Positions 1-7,981 of a DNA stretch of 38,741 nt are shown one piece after another. The stretch spans positions 1 to 38,741 of the forward strand of contig JAIYDQ010000467.1 of assembly GCA_027487375.1 (NCBI GenBank). The letters run 5' to 3'. Positions within the stretch are counted from its first letter, which is position 1. Every line of letters begins with the position of its first letter. Source of the DNA: Planctomycetaceae bacterium (GTDB lineage: Bacteria; Planctomycetota; Planctomycetia; Pirellulales; Pirellulaceae). A model generated the notes under the pieces. The model was not told where the DNA came from. It ran no database searches and was given only the letters and a program-made list of their open reading frames with translations. Made by a program: the position numbers and the translations under genes.

Positions 1-940
1 CAAGCTTCAAGACAGTCGAATCAGGGCTTACTTTGACACCGCTGTAATCAGCCATGAAGTACCATCGTTGCATTGAATTCGCAGATCCGCTGCTTGGATT
101 GGCTCGTGCTACCCAGCTCTTGAGCGGAATCACAGGAACTTCCAGTCCGATGCCGATCATCTTCATGCGATAGTCTGCTTCGACAAGAGTTTGAGCGAAA
201 CGTGTTGAAGCTGGGATGCCATGGATCGAAACGGTTTGAAGCCCGAGCGCGTTTTTCATCCCGTTAGCGATCGCGGCAACATTAGCGTTAGCTGTAATCG
301 AACCAATCGAGCTGTGGAAGGCTTGCATGCGAGCCAGTCCTTCGGGTGTTGGGTCGATTGAGCAGCTAATCCAGTCGGTCTTCTCGTTGCCCGGTCCAAA
401 GGTTCGAAGTGCGAGTGCAAGGTCATCGATGCGAATCGTTGGATGGCCCGAAAGCAATCCGACGTTGCGGCCCATTTCGTCTTGGATGACTTCTTCCGCA
501 GGACCCGCAATCACAATATCTTGCGAGCCTGGAAGATAGATGACGTACTGAACTCGAGTGAGCCCAGCTACCGTTTCAATTTCATTGTCGAGAGCGATAC
601 CCGCATCGATTCGTCGCTTGACTTCTTTTTCAAGCCGCTGAAGAGACACTTTGCGAAGAGCACTTGTCTTCACATCCCCTTTAGCTCGGCCTTGCAAAGC
701 AGCTTCTCGCTGAGCTTTTGCAAGCCGAGGGTCGAATTCGCGAAGGCTCAAAACACCGTCTGGGTTGATATCAATACCTGCGACGCCCGCTAACGCTGAA
801 GCAGTGCCAGTACCACCACCACCGCCGCCGCCGCCTCCGCCTTGCCCAAAGGCAGAATTGGTGAACCCGTAAGTGGCAAGTACGCCTAAAGCCATCAAAG
901 CGGAATTGAAGAATTGACGTGACACGGCATGACGAGCCAT
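1..940 (-). CDS. DUF1598-type exported protein (C-terminus beyond the window)
   Basis: This reading frame starts at an ATG on the minus strand and stays open to the left edge, so the C-terminus is missing and the ORF track does not list it. I translated it by hand to about 313 residues. The first ~33 residues form a Sec signal peptide (MARHAVSRQFFNSALMALGV, then a segment ending AFGQ). A run of ten glycines follows, then a helical charged segment. The body carries the phrase ISCSIDPTPEGLARMQ and an IRIDDLALALR segment. These match my memory of the planctomycete DUF1598 family, whose function is unknown. It is probably an envelope or periplasmic protein. It is divergent from the next gene, with about 260 bp between the two starts. 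Family assignment is from memory of motifs; export is well supported. Confidence 0.8.
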   Translation of the reverse strand, partial: MARHAVSRQFFNSALMALGVLATYGFTNSAFGQGGGGGGGGGGTGTASALAGVAGIDINPDGVLSLREFDPRLAKAQREAALQGRAKGDVKTSALRKVSLQRLEKEVKRRIDAGIALDNEIETVAGLTRVQYVIYLPGSQDIVIAGPAEEVIQDEMGRNVGLLSGHPTIRIDDLALALRTFGPGNEKTDWISCSIDPTPEGLARMQAFHSSIGSITANANVAAIANGMKNALGLQTVSIHGIPASTRFAQTLVEADYRMKMIGIGLEVPVIPLKSWVARANPSSGSANSMQRWYFMADYSGVKVSPDSTVLKL

Positions 941-1201
941 GGGAATGCCTCTGAGAGGTGAGTTTACTAGGTATATGTAATGGCGAAATTTCGGAAACGA
1001 AACTCCTGTATCCAAGGATAGTCACCTAAACGCCAAGATGCAACAACTTAGCGGGATTCGGTGGCCTGGGCAAAATCAGAAGTGTCGGCTCTGCGCGGAA
1101 TCTTTGTCACTTTCGGTTTTCTACGCAGAATTACTAAAGTTCCCGTTGACCCTTCCCTGGGTCCCCCGCTATTTCCAAGGAGCAGGAAAGTTCCTCAAAC
1201 T

Positions 1202-2899
1202 ATGGCACTACAAAACTCGAATCTTAAAATCCGTCATTGGCGGGGGATTGCGCCCCGGCTAAAGAGGTATCGCTTCGTTTTTGTGGTTTTCGCGATGGCG
1301 ATTCTTGCCGGTTCAGTGTCATCTGGACAACAAGTGCAATTCCCCTCGAGCAGCGCCGGAGCTGCACCTGGCACTCTAAACACCAGTAACCCGTGGAACA
1401 CGGCTCCCCCGACTTCCGGAGTCTTTCCACCAGGTTCAGGAACTTCCGGGTGGCCGCCACCCCCAAGTAACTTTTCAACTGGAACGTCAACCTTTGGCGC
1501 ACCGACAATCACCCCAATAACGCCCACCAATACCGGCGCGGCCAGTTCGGGAGTATCCATTCGCCCCAATAGCTCGCCGCTTCTCCCACCGACATTCAGT
1601 GGCGCGCCACCAACGCAGCCTTTTAGTGCATCCCCATACCCCAGCCAGCCTTTTCCAGGTCAGCCCTATCCGGCGCAGCCTTATGCTGGGCAACCTTACG
1701 CTGGGCAACCAGTTACCCCAACTTATCCGTCGCCGAGCAATCTTTGGGGACTTGGGAATCTCTTCGGAACAACGCAGCCTCAGCCCTATGCATCTGCTCC
1801 CTCGCCCTATGGTTATCCGGCAGGCTACCCGGTTGGTACTGTGCCGTCCGGAGCGTTTCCGACATCCGCACCCGTTTTTTCGAACACTTATCCTCCTTCT
1901 GTCTATCCCAATGCTCAACCGCCGACTTTGTTCCCAGGCGGTTTTGGAGCTCCCACGCAGGTGCAATCCGGTGTCCCGATGGGGCAGCCCTACTTTGTTC
2001 AGCCCGGGCAACCAGCCGTCTGGAACCCGAATACGTGGCAAACCCCAACTGGGCCCATGATGAACAACAGCTTTACCCAGGACCCGCTGGGCTACACCAG
2101 TCGATTTTTTGTGACGCCACGTTTTCGCCAGTCTTGGATCAGTGGAAACAATGATCCGACCGCGCTCGAGATTAACGACAGCGAAGTCTCCGCCCTTTTT
2201 CAGATTCCCCGTTTCTTCGGATCAACTCAACCGCTTTACATGGCTCCGTCGTTTGCGATTCACCTTTGGGATGGACCAAGTAATGGGACAGCAGACCTTC
2301 CAGGATCGGCCTACAGTGCCTTCATGGACTTTGGGTGGGAGACGAATCCGGCACAAACCTTTGGGCTAGAAACGGGGATTCGAATTGGGGTCTTCACCGA
2401 CTTCAACACGTTCAACTCAGACAGCCTCCGCATACCAGGCAAAATCATCGGTCGAGCGAGATTAACACCGAATGCAACGGCTCGGATTGGTGCCTATTGG
2501 CTCGCGAGAAACCGAATTAAGGTACTCCCTGCTGCGGGAATTTTGTGGACACCTAACCCCGATACACGATTTGATATCTTCTTCCCAGAACCCAAATTGG
2601 CTCACTATCTCTCCACCATCGGCAACAAAGATTGCTGGTGGTACGTCACTGGGTATTACGGCGGAGGTGCCTGGACGATCGAACGAGCCGACGGTACCAG
2701 CGACGACATAGACCTGAACGACATTCGCGTGTGCTTAGGATTTGAATGGGGCCGCAACGAAGCACTCCGACTTGGTCAGCGGTGCTCCTTCTTCGAAGCC
2801 GGCTACGCCTTCAATCGCGAAGTGATCTACCGCGTCAGGCCTCAAGACAATCTAGACGTAGACTCGAGCCTCGTCCTTCGAGCCGGATTCATCTACTAA
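1202..2899 (+). CDS. Proline-rich exported protein with C-terminal outer-membrane barrel-like domain
   Basis: I chose the ATG at 1202 rather than 1061. It puts a basic n-region (RLKRYR) directly before a hydrophobic stretch (FVFVVFAMAILAG), giving a signal peptide of about 43 residues; the upstream codons look non-coding. The product is 565 aa. Residues ~45-290 are low complexity, rich in Pro, Gln, Tyr, Ser and Gly, with repeats such as QPYPAQPYAGQPYAGQP. Residues ~294-565 resemble an outer-membrane beta-barrel: alternating aromatic and polar strands, ending in FIY, an aromatic C-terminus common in such proteins. The phrase AGILWTPNPDTRFDIFFPEP resembles planctomycete barrels sometimes labelled DUF6268. 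Its function is unknown; the Pro-rich arm could sit in the periplasm or wall. The stop codon abuts a large palindromic repeat. Confidence 0.75.
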   Translation: MALQNSNLKIRHWRGIAPRLKRYRFVFVVFAMAILAGSVSSGQQVQFPSSSAGAAPGTLNTSNPWNTAPPTSGVFPPGSGTSGWPPPPSNFSTGTSTFGAPTITPITPTNTGAASSGVSIRPNSSPLLPPTFSGAPPTQPFSASPYPSQPFPGQPYPAQPYAGQPYAGQPVTPTYPSPSNLWGLGNLFGTTQPQPYASAPSPYGYPAGYPVGTVPSGAFPTSAPVFSNTYPPSVYPNAQPPTLFPGGFGAPTQVQSGVPMGQPYFVQPGQPAVWNPNTWQTPTGPMMNNSFTQDPLGYTSRFFVTPRFRQSWISGNNDPTALEINDSEVSALFQIPRFFGSTQPLYMAPSFAIHLWDGPSNGTADLPGSAYSAFMDFGWETNPAQTFGLETGIRIGVFTDFNTFNSDSLRIPGKIIGRARLTPNATARIGAYWLARNRIKVLPAAGILWTPNPDTRFDIFFPEPKLAHYLSTIGNKDCWWYVTGYYGGGAWTIERADGTSDDIDLNDIRVCLGFEWGRNEALRLGQRCSFFEAGYAFNREVIYRVRPQDNLDVDSSLVLRAGFIY

Positions 2900-2975
2900 C
2901 GTAGGATGGGACCATTGTCCCGTCCGAATCTCTTTCCGAACGGATGTACGGACGGGACAATGGTCCCATCCTACG
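2900..2975. repeat. Palindromic repeat family A, copy 1 (27-bp perfect arms)
   Basis: The left arm starts with CGTAGGATGGGACCATTGTC at the base directly after the TAA of the barrel gene. A perfect 27-bp inverted copy ends at 2975, leaving a loop of about 22 nt. It lies between two converging genes and could serve as a bidirectional terminator or mRNA 3' end. Related copies are at 4333-4410 and 18927-18984, with a fragment near 9328. Confidence 0.9.
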
Positions 2976-3040
2976 GTTCTCATCCTTGGAGAGCAAAGTC
3001 AGGTATCCCTGGGAACAATCCAGTAATAAAAAGCCAATAA

Positions 3041-3070
3041 AAAATGCCCGGGAAATTTCCCAGGCATTTT
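3041..3070 (-). terminator. Rho-independent terminator for rpsL-rpsG (probably bidirectional)
   Basis: An inverted repeat pairs AAAATGCC with GGCATTTT, and the centre is itself palindromic (GGGAAATTTCCC). It lies about 33 bp downstream of the rpsG stop. A and T tracts on both sides mean it can work in either direction. Confidence 0.75.
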
Positions 3071-3103
3071 GATTTAAAACTTGCGAGCGTTACTCGAAAC
3101 GCA

Positions 3104-3574
3104 CTACCAAGCGAAGTGAGCGAACGCCTTGTTAGCGTCAGCCATTCGGTGAGTGTTTTCTCGCTTGGTGATCGCAACGCCTTCCTTGCGATACGCTGCA
3201 AGAAGTTCGTCCGATAGCTTGAGGTGCATCGCTCGACCCTTCTTATCGCGAACAGCGGCAAGGATCCATCGGAAAGCCAACGATTGCTGACGAGCTCGAT
3301 TGACTTGCATTGGCACTTGGTAGGAAGCACCACCGACTCGCTTTGAGCGAACTTCGATGTAAGGCTTCACGTTTTCGATTGCTTGCTCGAAAACTTCGAT
3401 TGCTGGTCGATCCTTCACCTTTTCGCCGATTTCAGTTAGAGCGTTGTAAAAAACACCCTGTGCAGTGGTCTTCTTCCCGTCGTACATCAAGCAGTTGATG
3501 AACTTGGACGCAAGAAGCGAATTGAATCGAGGATCTGGTTTGAGGGAAGTGCGAGAAGCAGTGATTTTACCCAT
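3104..3574 (-). CDS. rpsG: 30S ribosomal protein S7
   Basis: This 156-aa protein is full length for bacterial S7, the head protein that nucleates assembly of the 3' domain of 16S rRNA and contacts the E site. Recognisable blocks are the N-terminal [20 protein letters not shown], the [17 protein letters not shown]-like beta-hairpin region (here [16 protein letters not shown]), and the C-terminal [16 protein letters not shown] helix. It follows rpsL by 77 bp on the same strand in the usual str-operon order. The usual next genes, fusA and tuf, are absent: the unit ends at the terminator at 3041-3070. There is no clear Shine-Dalgarno upstream of the ATG, as for other genes here. Confidence 0.98.
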   Translation of the reverse strand: MGKITASRTSLKPDPRFNSLLASKFINCLMYDGKKTTAQGVFYNALTEIGEKVKDRPAIEVFEQAIENVKPYIEVRSKRVGGASYQVPMQVNRARQQSLAFRWILAAVRDKKGRAMHLKLSDELLAAYRKEGVAITKRENTHRMADANKAFAHFAW

Positions 3575-3651
3575 GGAAGCTAACTACTCTAAAATCCGGT
3601 GTTTGCTGACTTTTTAAAACTTTTGAAAACGAGGTCGAGGGCCTGAAATCA

Positions 3652-4020
3652 CTAGGCCTTCTTTGCACCATATCGGCTGCGCGATTGCTTACGACCGTTC
3701 ACGCCCAATGTGTCGCGTGATCCGCGAACAACCTTGTAACGAACCCCAGGCAAATCTCGAACTCGACCACCCTGAATCAAAACGATCGAGTGTTCTTGGA
3801 GGTTGTGACCTTCACCAGGGATGTAAACGGTGACTTCTTTGCCATTGCTCAACCGAACCCGCGAAATCTTTCGAAGGGCCGAATTAGGCTTCTTCGGGGT
3901 CATGGTCCTTACGAGGAGGCAAACGCCTTGCTTTTGAGGGCATTTTTCCAAGACAGGGCTTTTCGTTGTCGTCTTTTGAACAACGCGATTACGGCGAACT
4001 AGCTGATTAATTGTCGGCAT
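3652..4020 (-). CDS. rpsL: 30S ribosomal protein S12, with Arg at position 88
   Basis: This 122-aa protein of the 30S decoding centre is full length, and the motifs [21 protein letters not shown] and [11 protein letters not shown] are all present. Counting from Met1, Lys43 is retained, but the residue matching E. coli Lys88 is Arg (RVRDLPG rather than RVKDLPG). Lys-to-Arg at this position is a classical streptomycin-resistance substitution in other bacteria. The start is 42 nt downstream of the tRNA-Leu 3' end with no promoter-like or Shine-Dalgarno sequence between, so it is probably co-transcribed with the tRNA. rpsG follows. Confidence 0.98.
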   Translation of the reverse strand: MPTINQLVRRNRVVQKTTTKSPVLEKCPQKQGVCLLVRTMTPKKPNSALRKISRVRLSNGKEVTVYIPGEGHNLQEHSIVLIQGGRVRDLPGVRYKVVRGSRDTLGVNGRKQSRSRYGAKKA

Positions 4021-4062
4021 AAATCAATTGCAACCAAACAAAATTGGATAGGATAAATACAG

Positions 4063-4146
4063 TACCAAAGGTGGGAGTCGAACCCACACGTCCGTTAAGG
4101 ACACAGGATTTTGAGTCCAGCGCGTCTGCCATTCCGCCACTTTGGC
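4063..4146 (-). tRNA. tRNA-Leu (anticodon CAA)
   Basis: The minus strand folds as a class II tRNA of 84 nt. The acceptor strand GCCAAAG pairs with CTTTGGT, the anticodon loop is CTCAAAA, there is a long variable arm, and the T arm contains GGGTTCGACTCCC. The anticodon is CAA, which reads UUG. CCA is not encoded. The anticodon stem may hold one mismatch (T28-T42). An A follows the anticodon, as expected of a substrate of MiaA, whose gene lies just upstream on the same strand. The ORF at 4024-4404 that covers it is spurious. Confidence 0.93.
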
Positions 4147-4221
4147 TTTCGGAAGCGATTCCCACCCCAAACAATTACAGCGAACTGAACTTTCACCGAG
4201 ACCGTCTGACGGGGATCGGGA

Positions 4222-4251
4222 ACTATAACCGTAGGGCACATAACCTTTCAA
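4222..4251 (-). promoter_or_regulatory. Predicted sigma70-type promoter for tRNA-Leu-rpsL-rpsG
   Basis: On the minus strand TTGAAA (-35) and TATAGT (-10) are separated by 18 nt, each one base from consensus. The start would lie near 4215, about 70 nt before the tRNA. I found no comparable promoter between the tRNA and rpsL, so it probably drives all three genes. Confidence 0.55.
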
Positions 4252-4332
4252 GTCGAAATATGCCCTGCGAACGAGAGGAATCGCGTTTTTCTTTTTGTGG
4301 CCGGGCTTAAAGTCCCAAATATCCAGTTTCAT

Positions 4333-4410
4333 GTAGCTTGGGACCATTGTCCCGAGCGACTCTCGCTGGATGTAATCTAAGTTCGGACGGGACAATGGTC
4401 CCATCCTACG
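4333..4410. repeat. Palindromic repeat family A, copy 2
   Basis: The right arm (4384-4410) repeats the 27-bp arm of copy 1. The left arm (4333-4357) has diverged at a few bases but keeps GGGACCATTGTCCCG. It sits just 3' of the miaA stop, between miaA and the promoter of the tRNA-rpsL unit, again at a transcript end. Confidence 0.88.
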
Positions 4411-4416
4411 GTCGTG

Positions 4417-5394
4417 CTAGACAGCTGCGATTTTCAAGATATCGCGGGTTGCATCTTGCAGGTTACCGGACTCGGAGATCGGGATTCGCTTGATTTCCTT
4501 GATGGAACGAAACCAAATTTCTTGCCTTCGAACAAACTGCCGCGTGTGAATGAGAACTCGTTCGATCGTGTCGGGCAGGGTTGCCTTTCCATTCAAGTAG
4601 TCGATCGGCTCCTTATAACCTACGGCTTGCATCGCGGTTCTGCCTAGCGTTTGGTGCTTGGCCAAAAGTCCTTTAACTTCATCCAGCAGTCCCGCTTCGA
4701 ACATCTTTTCGACGCGTTCCTTTACTCTTTGATGCAACACGCCACGTTCCCATCCGAGCACAAAAACCCGATTACAGTGCTTATCGCCAATCCTTTCGAA
4801 CTGTGTTTGCCAATGGCTAAGTGGTCTCCCGGTCAGCATCGCCACTTCGAGAGCTCGCGTCATCCGCCGCTCGTCATGCGGTAAAATCCTGTGTGCGGAC
4901 AAGGGGTCTACGTGCATTAGGCGGTTTCGCAATGCTTCCAGTCCGAACTCTTGGACGTCTTTTTGAACGGCAGCCCGGAAATCCCAGTCGGCCGGAGGGC
5001 CCAAAAACATCCCGCGTAGCAACGTTTTTAGATAAAGTGGCGTCCCACCCACGAACAAGACTTGGCGCCCGCGACTCTTGATCTCTTCCGCGCAACGATG
5101 TGCATCGATAACGAATTGGGAAACACTGTAATCCTCGGTCGGCTCGACTACGTCGATCAAATGGTGCGGAACTTCCCCCAAGATATCGCTGGTTGGTTTG
5201 GCCGTTCCTATATCCATCCCACGGTATACGGCCATCGAATCCAGCGAAATGACTTCGGCGTTCAAGGCTTTTGCAAGGGGAATCGCCACTTGGGTCTTGC
5301 CAGACGCGGTTGGCCCAGACAGATACCAAGCATCTAAAAGAGGTTGCTTAAACCAGTCCGAAGAGACATTTTGTTCAAACATATTCATTGTCAT
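4417..5394 (-). CDS. miaA: tRNA dimethylallyltransferase
   Basis: MiaA transfers a dimethylallyl group from DMAPP to N6 of A37 in tRNAs that read codons starting with U. The 325-aa protein has the family length and motifs: P-loop GPTASGKT at residues ~27-34, DSMAVYRGMDIGTAKP, HHLIDVVEP, and FVGGTPLYLKTLLRG. The C-terminal region carries the tRNA-binding segments, including RRQEIWFR. The ORF offers close alternative starts (MTMNMFEQ); the exact Met is uncertain by a few residues. It lies upstream of a tRNA-Leu(CAA) that should be one of its substrates, but repeat A2 and a separate promoter lie between, so co-transcription is doubtful. Confidence 0.97.
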   Translation of the reverse strand: MTMNMFEQNVSSDWFKQPLLDAWYLSGPTASGKTQVAIPLAKALNAEVISLDSMAVYRGMDIGTAKPTSDILGEVPHHLIDVVEPTEDYSVSQFVIDAHRCAEEIKSRGRQVLFVGGTPLYLKTLLRGMFLGPPADWDFRAAVQKDVQEFGLEALRNRLMHVDPLSAHRILPHDERRMTRALEVAMLTGRPLSHWQTQFERIGDKHCNRVFVLGWERGVLHQRVKERVEKMFEAGLLDEVKGLLAKHQTLGRTAMQAVGYKEPIDYLNGKATLPDTIERVLIHTRQFVRRQEIWFRSIKEIKRIPISESGNLQDATRDILKIAAV

Positions 5395-5458
5395 ACCTAA
5401 TCGAATTCTCCCGTCAGCCTATCAAGCTCGACCGCTTAGTTGGACAGCGTCACATTTC

Positions 5459-5527
5459 GCTGGAGTCCAGGCTTTAGCCGCTTTGGGAGCATCCAAGGTG
5501 CTCAACGCCTAAAGGCTGTACTCCAGC
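5459..5527. repeat. Palindromic repeat family C, copy 1
   Basis: Outer arms GCTGGAGTCCAG and TGTACTCCAGC enclose three smaller self-complementary pieces: GGCTTTAGCC, GAGCATCCAAGGTGCTC and GCCTAAAGGC. The same element occurs inverted at 19874-19955. It lies in the divergent gap between miaA and hisE. Confidence 0.85.
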
Positions 5528-5586
5528 AGAGTAGCGATTGTTTGTCAGGTTCAATGTGCGCTGTTGAATTAGGCTCTGCCTCTAAA

Positions 5587-5649
5587 TCACGTAGCTGCGT
5601 CTCTCCGAGACGCGAGATTCCTGGGTCTCGGAGAGACGCAGCCACGTGA
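5587..5649. repeat. Palindromic repeat family B, copy 1
   Basis: Outer arms TCACGTAGC and CCACGTGA enclose two hairpins, GCGTCTC-TCC-GAGACGC and GTCTC-GGA-GAGAC. Overall it is a 25-bp inverted repeat with one mismatch. Other copies are at 7866, 15198, 19770 and 30377. Confidence 0.88.
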
Positions 5650-5689
5650 AACCAACTTTAGAAACAAAGCTTAATCTGCGAATCTCCCG

Positions 5690-5718
5690 TTTCTGGATAA
5701 CGGTCTCTCATTTATAGT
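5690..5718 (+). promoter_or_regulatory. Possible promoter upstream of hisE
   Basis: TATAGT at 5713-5718 is a good -10 element and lies about 70 nt before hisE. The sequence 17 nt upstream (TTTCTG) is only a weak -35 match. Tentative. Confidence 0.3.
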
Positions 5719-5787
5719 GACGAGTCTACTACGCAATTGTAAAGTACGCGAATACCACTTACCCGAGCAAACAACCGTCCGCTTCAC

Positions 5788-6171
5788 ATGACTCCTGGTG
5801 ACATTTTCGACAAGCTGATGGTTCAAGTGCACCAGCGAGCCCAATCGCTCCCTGAAGGCTCCTATACGACGAAGCTCATTCAAGGCGGCCCAGCGAAAAT
5901 GGGGGCGAAAATCCTTGAGGAAACGCTGGAAACGGTTCTTGCCGCTTCCGAATGTGATTCTCACAGCAAGGCCGACTTGCCAGCTGACTTGCGTGAAAAG
6001 GCCCACTCGCACCTGGTATATGAGGCATGCGACGTGATTTATCACCTTTGGGTCTTGCTGGGGAGTCACGGCGTTACGGTCGACGAACTCCGGAGAGAAC
6101 TCGAGCGTCGCGAAGGGGTCTCGGGACTCGATGAAAAGAAATCTAGAAAGACAGAAGGAAAATCCTCATGA
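5788..6171 (+). CDS. hisE: Phosphoribosyl-ATP pyrophosphatase
   Basis: HisE hydrolyses phosphoribosyl-ATP to phosphoribosyl-AMP, the second step of histidine synthesis. The 127-aa protein has the all-alpha MazG-like core. The metal-binding helices are seen in AKILEETLETVLAA and in LVYEACDVIYHLWVLL, preceded by SYTTKLIQGGPAKMGAKI. The C-terminal ~25 residues are a charged tail beyond the usual core. The stop overlaps the hisG start by 4 nt (ATGA), so translation is coupled. No hisI is fused to it, unlike in enterobacteria. Confidence 0.95.
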   Translation: MTPGDIFDKLMVQVHQRAQSLPEGSYTTKLIQGGPAKMGAKILEETLETVLAASECDSHSKADLPADLREKAHSHLVYEACDVIYHLWVLLGSHGVTVDELRRELERREGVSGLDEKKSRKTEGKSS

Positions 6172-7034
6172 CCCAGCAACCGACCAATATTCTACGGATC
6201 GGAATCCCAAGCAAAGGCCGCCTGAGCGAATTGGCGTGCGAGCTCTTGCAACAAGCCGGACTCCAGTTTCGCCGACAAGATCGCTCCCTTTTCGCCCGCG
6301 TCAGTGGCCTTCCCGCAGAGATTACCTTTTTGCGAACCGACGACATTCCTGTCCTTTGTGCTGAAGGTGCAATCGACTTGGGGATCACCGGTAGTGACCT
6401 TCTGGAAGAATCCGAAGCGGATGTTCTTGTGAGGCTGCCGCTGGGCGTTGGTCGATGCCGATTGGCCGTTTGTATTCCCGCCGACTCCGAAGTGACCGAT
6501 CCGGCGCAATTGGATGGCAAGCGAGTCGCGACCAGCTTCCCAAATACAACACGAAAATTCCTAGCAAAAAACGATGCGTCCGTAAGACTTGTGCAGTTGC
6601 ACGGCTCGGTCGAAGTCATGATCTCGCTAGGAGTCGCCGATGCGATCGTTGACTTGGTGGAAACCGGTAGCACTCTCGCAGCCAACCGAATGAAGATACT
6701 GACAGAGATCGGCCAATATGAAACCGTGCTGATTCAGAATCCGCAATGCAAAGACACTGCGACTGCAGATAGGATCGTTCGACGTTTAGAAGGGGTTGTG
6801 ATTGCTCGCGATTACTCGCTTTTGGAATACAACGTTCCGCGAACAAAACTGGCCGCCGCTGAACAGATTACACCAGGCTTCAATTCGCCAACGGTGAGCG
6901 CTTTAGAAGATCCAGCATGGTGCTCGGTCCGTTGTATGGTCCGCCGCAAAGAAGTCATCAGCGTAATGGAACAGCTCGAAAACATCGGCGCCTCCGCGAT
7001 CTTGGAAACCCCGATCAGTAATTGTCGCTTGTAG
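6168..7034 (+). CDS. hisG: ATP phosphoribosyltransferase (long form)
   Basis: HisG condenses ATP with PRPP, the first and feedback-controlled step of histidine synthesis. At 288 aa it is the long form: a two-lobed catalytic core (GIPSKGRL near the N-terminus, DLGITGSDLLEE, and the PRPP loop VADAIVDLVETGSTL) followed by the C-terminal ACT-like histidine-binding domain (~residues 205-288, ending GASAILETPISNCRL). The long form acts without HisZ, and none is visible. It is coupled to hisE by an ATGA overlap. No other his genes are in the window, so the pathway is scattered in this genome. Confidence 0.97.
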   Translation: MTQQPTNILRIGIPSKGRLSELACELLQQAGLQFRRQDRSLFARVSGLPAEITFLRTDDIPVLCAEGAIDLGITGSDLLEESEADVLVRLPLGVGRCRLAVCIPADSEVTDPAQLDGKRVATSFPNTTRKFLAKNDASVRLVQLHGSVEVMISLGVADAIVDLVETGSTLAANRMKILTEIGQYETVLIQNPQCKDTATADRIVRRLEGVVIARDYSLLEYNVPRTKLAAAEQITPGFNSPTVSALEDPAWCSVRCMVRRKEVISVMEQLENIGASAILETPISNCRL

Positions 7035-7139
7035 ACAAGTTACTTGTAAACGCGTTGCTTGATCGACACTTGTCGCACTTCCCGAGTTTTCCTTACACCT
7101 ATCGCTTGAGTAAAAACCTCGCCGTTCTGAACTCTTTTT

Positions 7140-7865
7140 ATGCATCTGCTCCTTACGAACGATGATGGTATCGAAGCCGAAGGGTTGCAATCGTTAGCAG
7201 AATTCGTTCGCTCGCAGCCTATGGTCTCACGCGTCACGATTGTGGCTCCTATCGACGGTCGCAGTTGTTGTGGACACACCGTCAACACGTATGCACCTAT
7301 TCGAATACAAAACGTTGCACCGGAGCAGTACGCGATAGATGGTTGGCCTGCCGATTGCGTTCGAATTGCGATCCTCCATCTCGGATTGAAGCCCGATTGG
7401 ATACTCTCAGGAGTCAATCATGGAGGCAATCTAGGTCTGGACATCATGATGAGCGGCACTTGTGGAGCGGCTCGCGAAGGCGCGTGGCTCGGATATCGAT
7501 CGATCGCACTGTCACAATATCGGAGCCCACGCGTTCAAGTCTCTTGGCCAATCAGTGCCGCTCGAGCTTGGTCGGTCGCTTCGCAAATCATTGCAGAAAC
7601 GTCGCACAACAGTTCGCCTAACACTCCGCCCGTTGGCTTTTGGAATGTGAATTTGCCTTCGATTGGGGATGACTCACCACTTCCTAAACCCATTCCATGC
7701 AAACCGGACCCATCTCCCCATCGATTCACATTCGAAGAGACTAGCGAAGGTTTGCTTTATCGAAGTTCTTATCAAGACCGCCCCCGGCTGCCCGGCTACG
7801 ATATAGAATGTTGCTTCCAAGGCTCACCCACGATCTCATTCTGCCAGAATGGTTACACGATCTAG
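7140..7865 (+). CDS. surE: 5'-nucleotidase SurE
   Basis: SurE removes phosphate from nucleoside monophosphates, using a divalent metal, and is linked to survival in stationary phase. The 241-aa protein shows the N-terminal metal site LLLTNDDGIEAEG, the conserved Ser in VAPIDGRSCCGHTVN, and the GVNHGGNLGLDIMMSGTCGAAREG block that holds the metal-binding Asn and the GT signature. It starts 105 nt after hisG on the same strand and may be read through from it. There is no strong Shine-Dalgarno (a T-tract precedes the ATG). The stop codon directly abuts repeat B2. Confidence 0.95.
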   Translation: MHLLLTNDDGIEAEGLQSLAEFVRSQPMVSRVTIVAPIDGRSCCGHTVNTYAPIRIQNVAPEQYAIDGWPADCVRIAILHLGLKPDWILSGVNHGGNLGLDIMMSGTCGAAREGAWLGYRSIALSQYRSPRVQVSWPISAARAWSVASQIIAETSHNSSPNTPPVGFWNVNLPSIGDDSPLPKPIPCKPDPSPHRFTFEETSEGLLYRSSYQDRPRLPGYDIECCFQGSPTISFCQNGYTI

Positions 7866-7928
7866 TCATGTAGCTGCGTCTCTCTGAGACGCAGGAATTT
7901 CGCCTCTCGGAGAGAGGCGGCTACATGA
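7866..7928. repeat. Palindromic repeat family B, copy 2, abutting the surE stop
   Basis: It begins at the base after the surE TAG. Outer arms TCATGTAGC and GCTACATGA are perfect complements. The two inner hairpins are GCGTCTC-TCT-GAGACGC and CGCCTCTC-GGA-GAGAGGCG. Both strands of each inner stem differ from copy 1 in matching ways, so pairing is kept. The distal ATG inside it (7925) is not a believable gene start. Confidence 0.9.
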
Positions 7929-7981
7929 AACAAGCACAACTCTCACCATCCATCGCTCACTATCCCTACGGAGTACCTCTC

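Noticed and set aside
4024-4404. Minus-strand ORF of 126 aa
   Set aside because: It covers the tRNA-Leu and its promoter; the translation is a by-product of the tRNA sequence.
7925-7981. Upstream ATG for the secreted hydrolase
   Set aside because: It lies inside the palindromic repeat B2 and would bury the signal peptide behind 19 residues.
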